A model generated the notes under the pieces. It was not told the DNA's origin, did not search any database, and was given only the letters and a program-made list of their open reading frames with translations. The position numbers were made by a program, and so were the translations under genes. A DNA stretch of 64,000 nucleotides from Diplolepis rosae (Eukaryota; Arthropoda; Insecta; Hymenoptera; Diplolepididae), in the NCBI GenBank assembly GCA_030998225.1, contig JAPYXD010000308.1, positions 8,008,001 to 8,072,000 on the forward strand. Direction: 5' to 3'. Positions within the stretch are counted from its first letter, which is position 1. Every line of letters starts with the position of its first letter. Of the stretch, positions 63,790 to 64,000 are shown in pieces.

Positions 63790-64000
63790 CTTTATGTCGT
63801 AAGTAGGCACCAACTAGTTATTCAATTTCCTAAAATGGTAACCTTAAAACTACAGTTTTTTGGGAGTTATGGAAGGGGAAATCTAAATGAAAAAAATTAA
63901 TTTCCTCGGAAACAACTTAACCGATTTTGATGACCAAAAAATATATGTCATAAATACCAGCGGGACTAATTTATAAGAAAAATTTTTAAAAATTTCGGAC
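63790..64000 (+). repeat. Dispersed repeat shared with 14854-15180
   Basis: tttgggagttatggaagggg, then tcctcggaaacaacttaacc, gattttgatgac and aaatatatgtcat; the same block order as the complement of 14870-15060. Continues past the window end. Confidence 0.5.

Overview
This is a eukaryotic, almost certainly arthropod (insect) genomic window. It is AT-rich and built nearly entirely from nested, decayed transposable elements; I recognise no clear host gene. BEL/Pao and errantivirus-like Gypsy LTR elements, R1/Jockey-group non-LTR elements, Penelope-like elements, several mariner/Tc1 families, a Mutator-like transposase and a tRNA-derived SINE together fit an insect. A hymenopteran is plausible from my memory of similar repeats, but this is inference.

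Layout. 1-5448: BEL/Pao element on the minus strand (gag, protease, RT/RNaseH, integrase, tRNA-Pro-like primer site, 5' LTR complete, 3' LTR cut by the window edge), inserted inside a Tc1/mariner transposase whose C-terminus continues at 5449-5652. 6.1-10.1 kb: fold-back repeats, a mariner fragment and R1-like fragments. 11.9-14.85 kb: a 2.95-kb DNA transposon with 123-bp terminal inverted repeats, a 42-bp minisatellite and a long transposase frame (DDE-like core plus SWIM-like zinc finger) broken by only two stops. 15.7-18.6 kb: Gypsy gag, protease and RT split by an R1-like insertion. 18.87-20.9 kb: Penelope-like element with RT and GIY-YIG. 21.1-24.8 kb: degenerate satellite array interrupted by a palindromic transposon with a 4-bp target duplication. 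25.4-29 kb: SINE, LTR-like sequence and an errantivirus-type env remnant. 30-32 kb: mariner and R1-like fragments. 32.4-33.9 kb: two inverted arms carrying the same broken gene. 34-45 kb: Gypsy fragments, LTR-like blocks, TTAA-flanked elements and a 600-bp dispersed repeat. 45.4-48.1 kb: minus-strand Gypsy-like element with a Tc1/mariner insertion. 49.8-51.3 kb: second Penelope-like element (minus). 51.3-54.1 kb: mariner, gag-knuckle and Mutator-like remnants. 56.4-59.5 kb: Tc1-like and mariner transposases and an R1-like 3' UTR. 59.8-62.9 kb: a long inverted-repeat element with a nested insertion, then a fold-back derivative of the same DDE/SWIM transposon family. 63.8-64 kb: a dispersed repeat also seen at 14.9-15.1 kb.

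The elements do not cooperate as a pathway; the window records successive insertions. The most interesting items are the DDE/SWIM transposon and its fold-back relative, the inverted gene duplication sharing one nonsense codon, and several nestings that can be read to the base pair.
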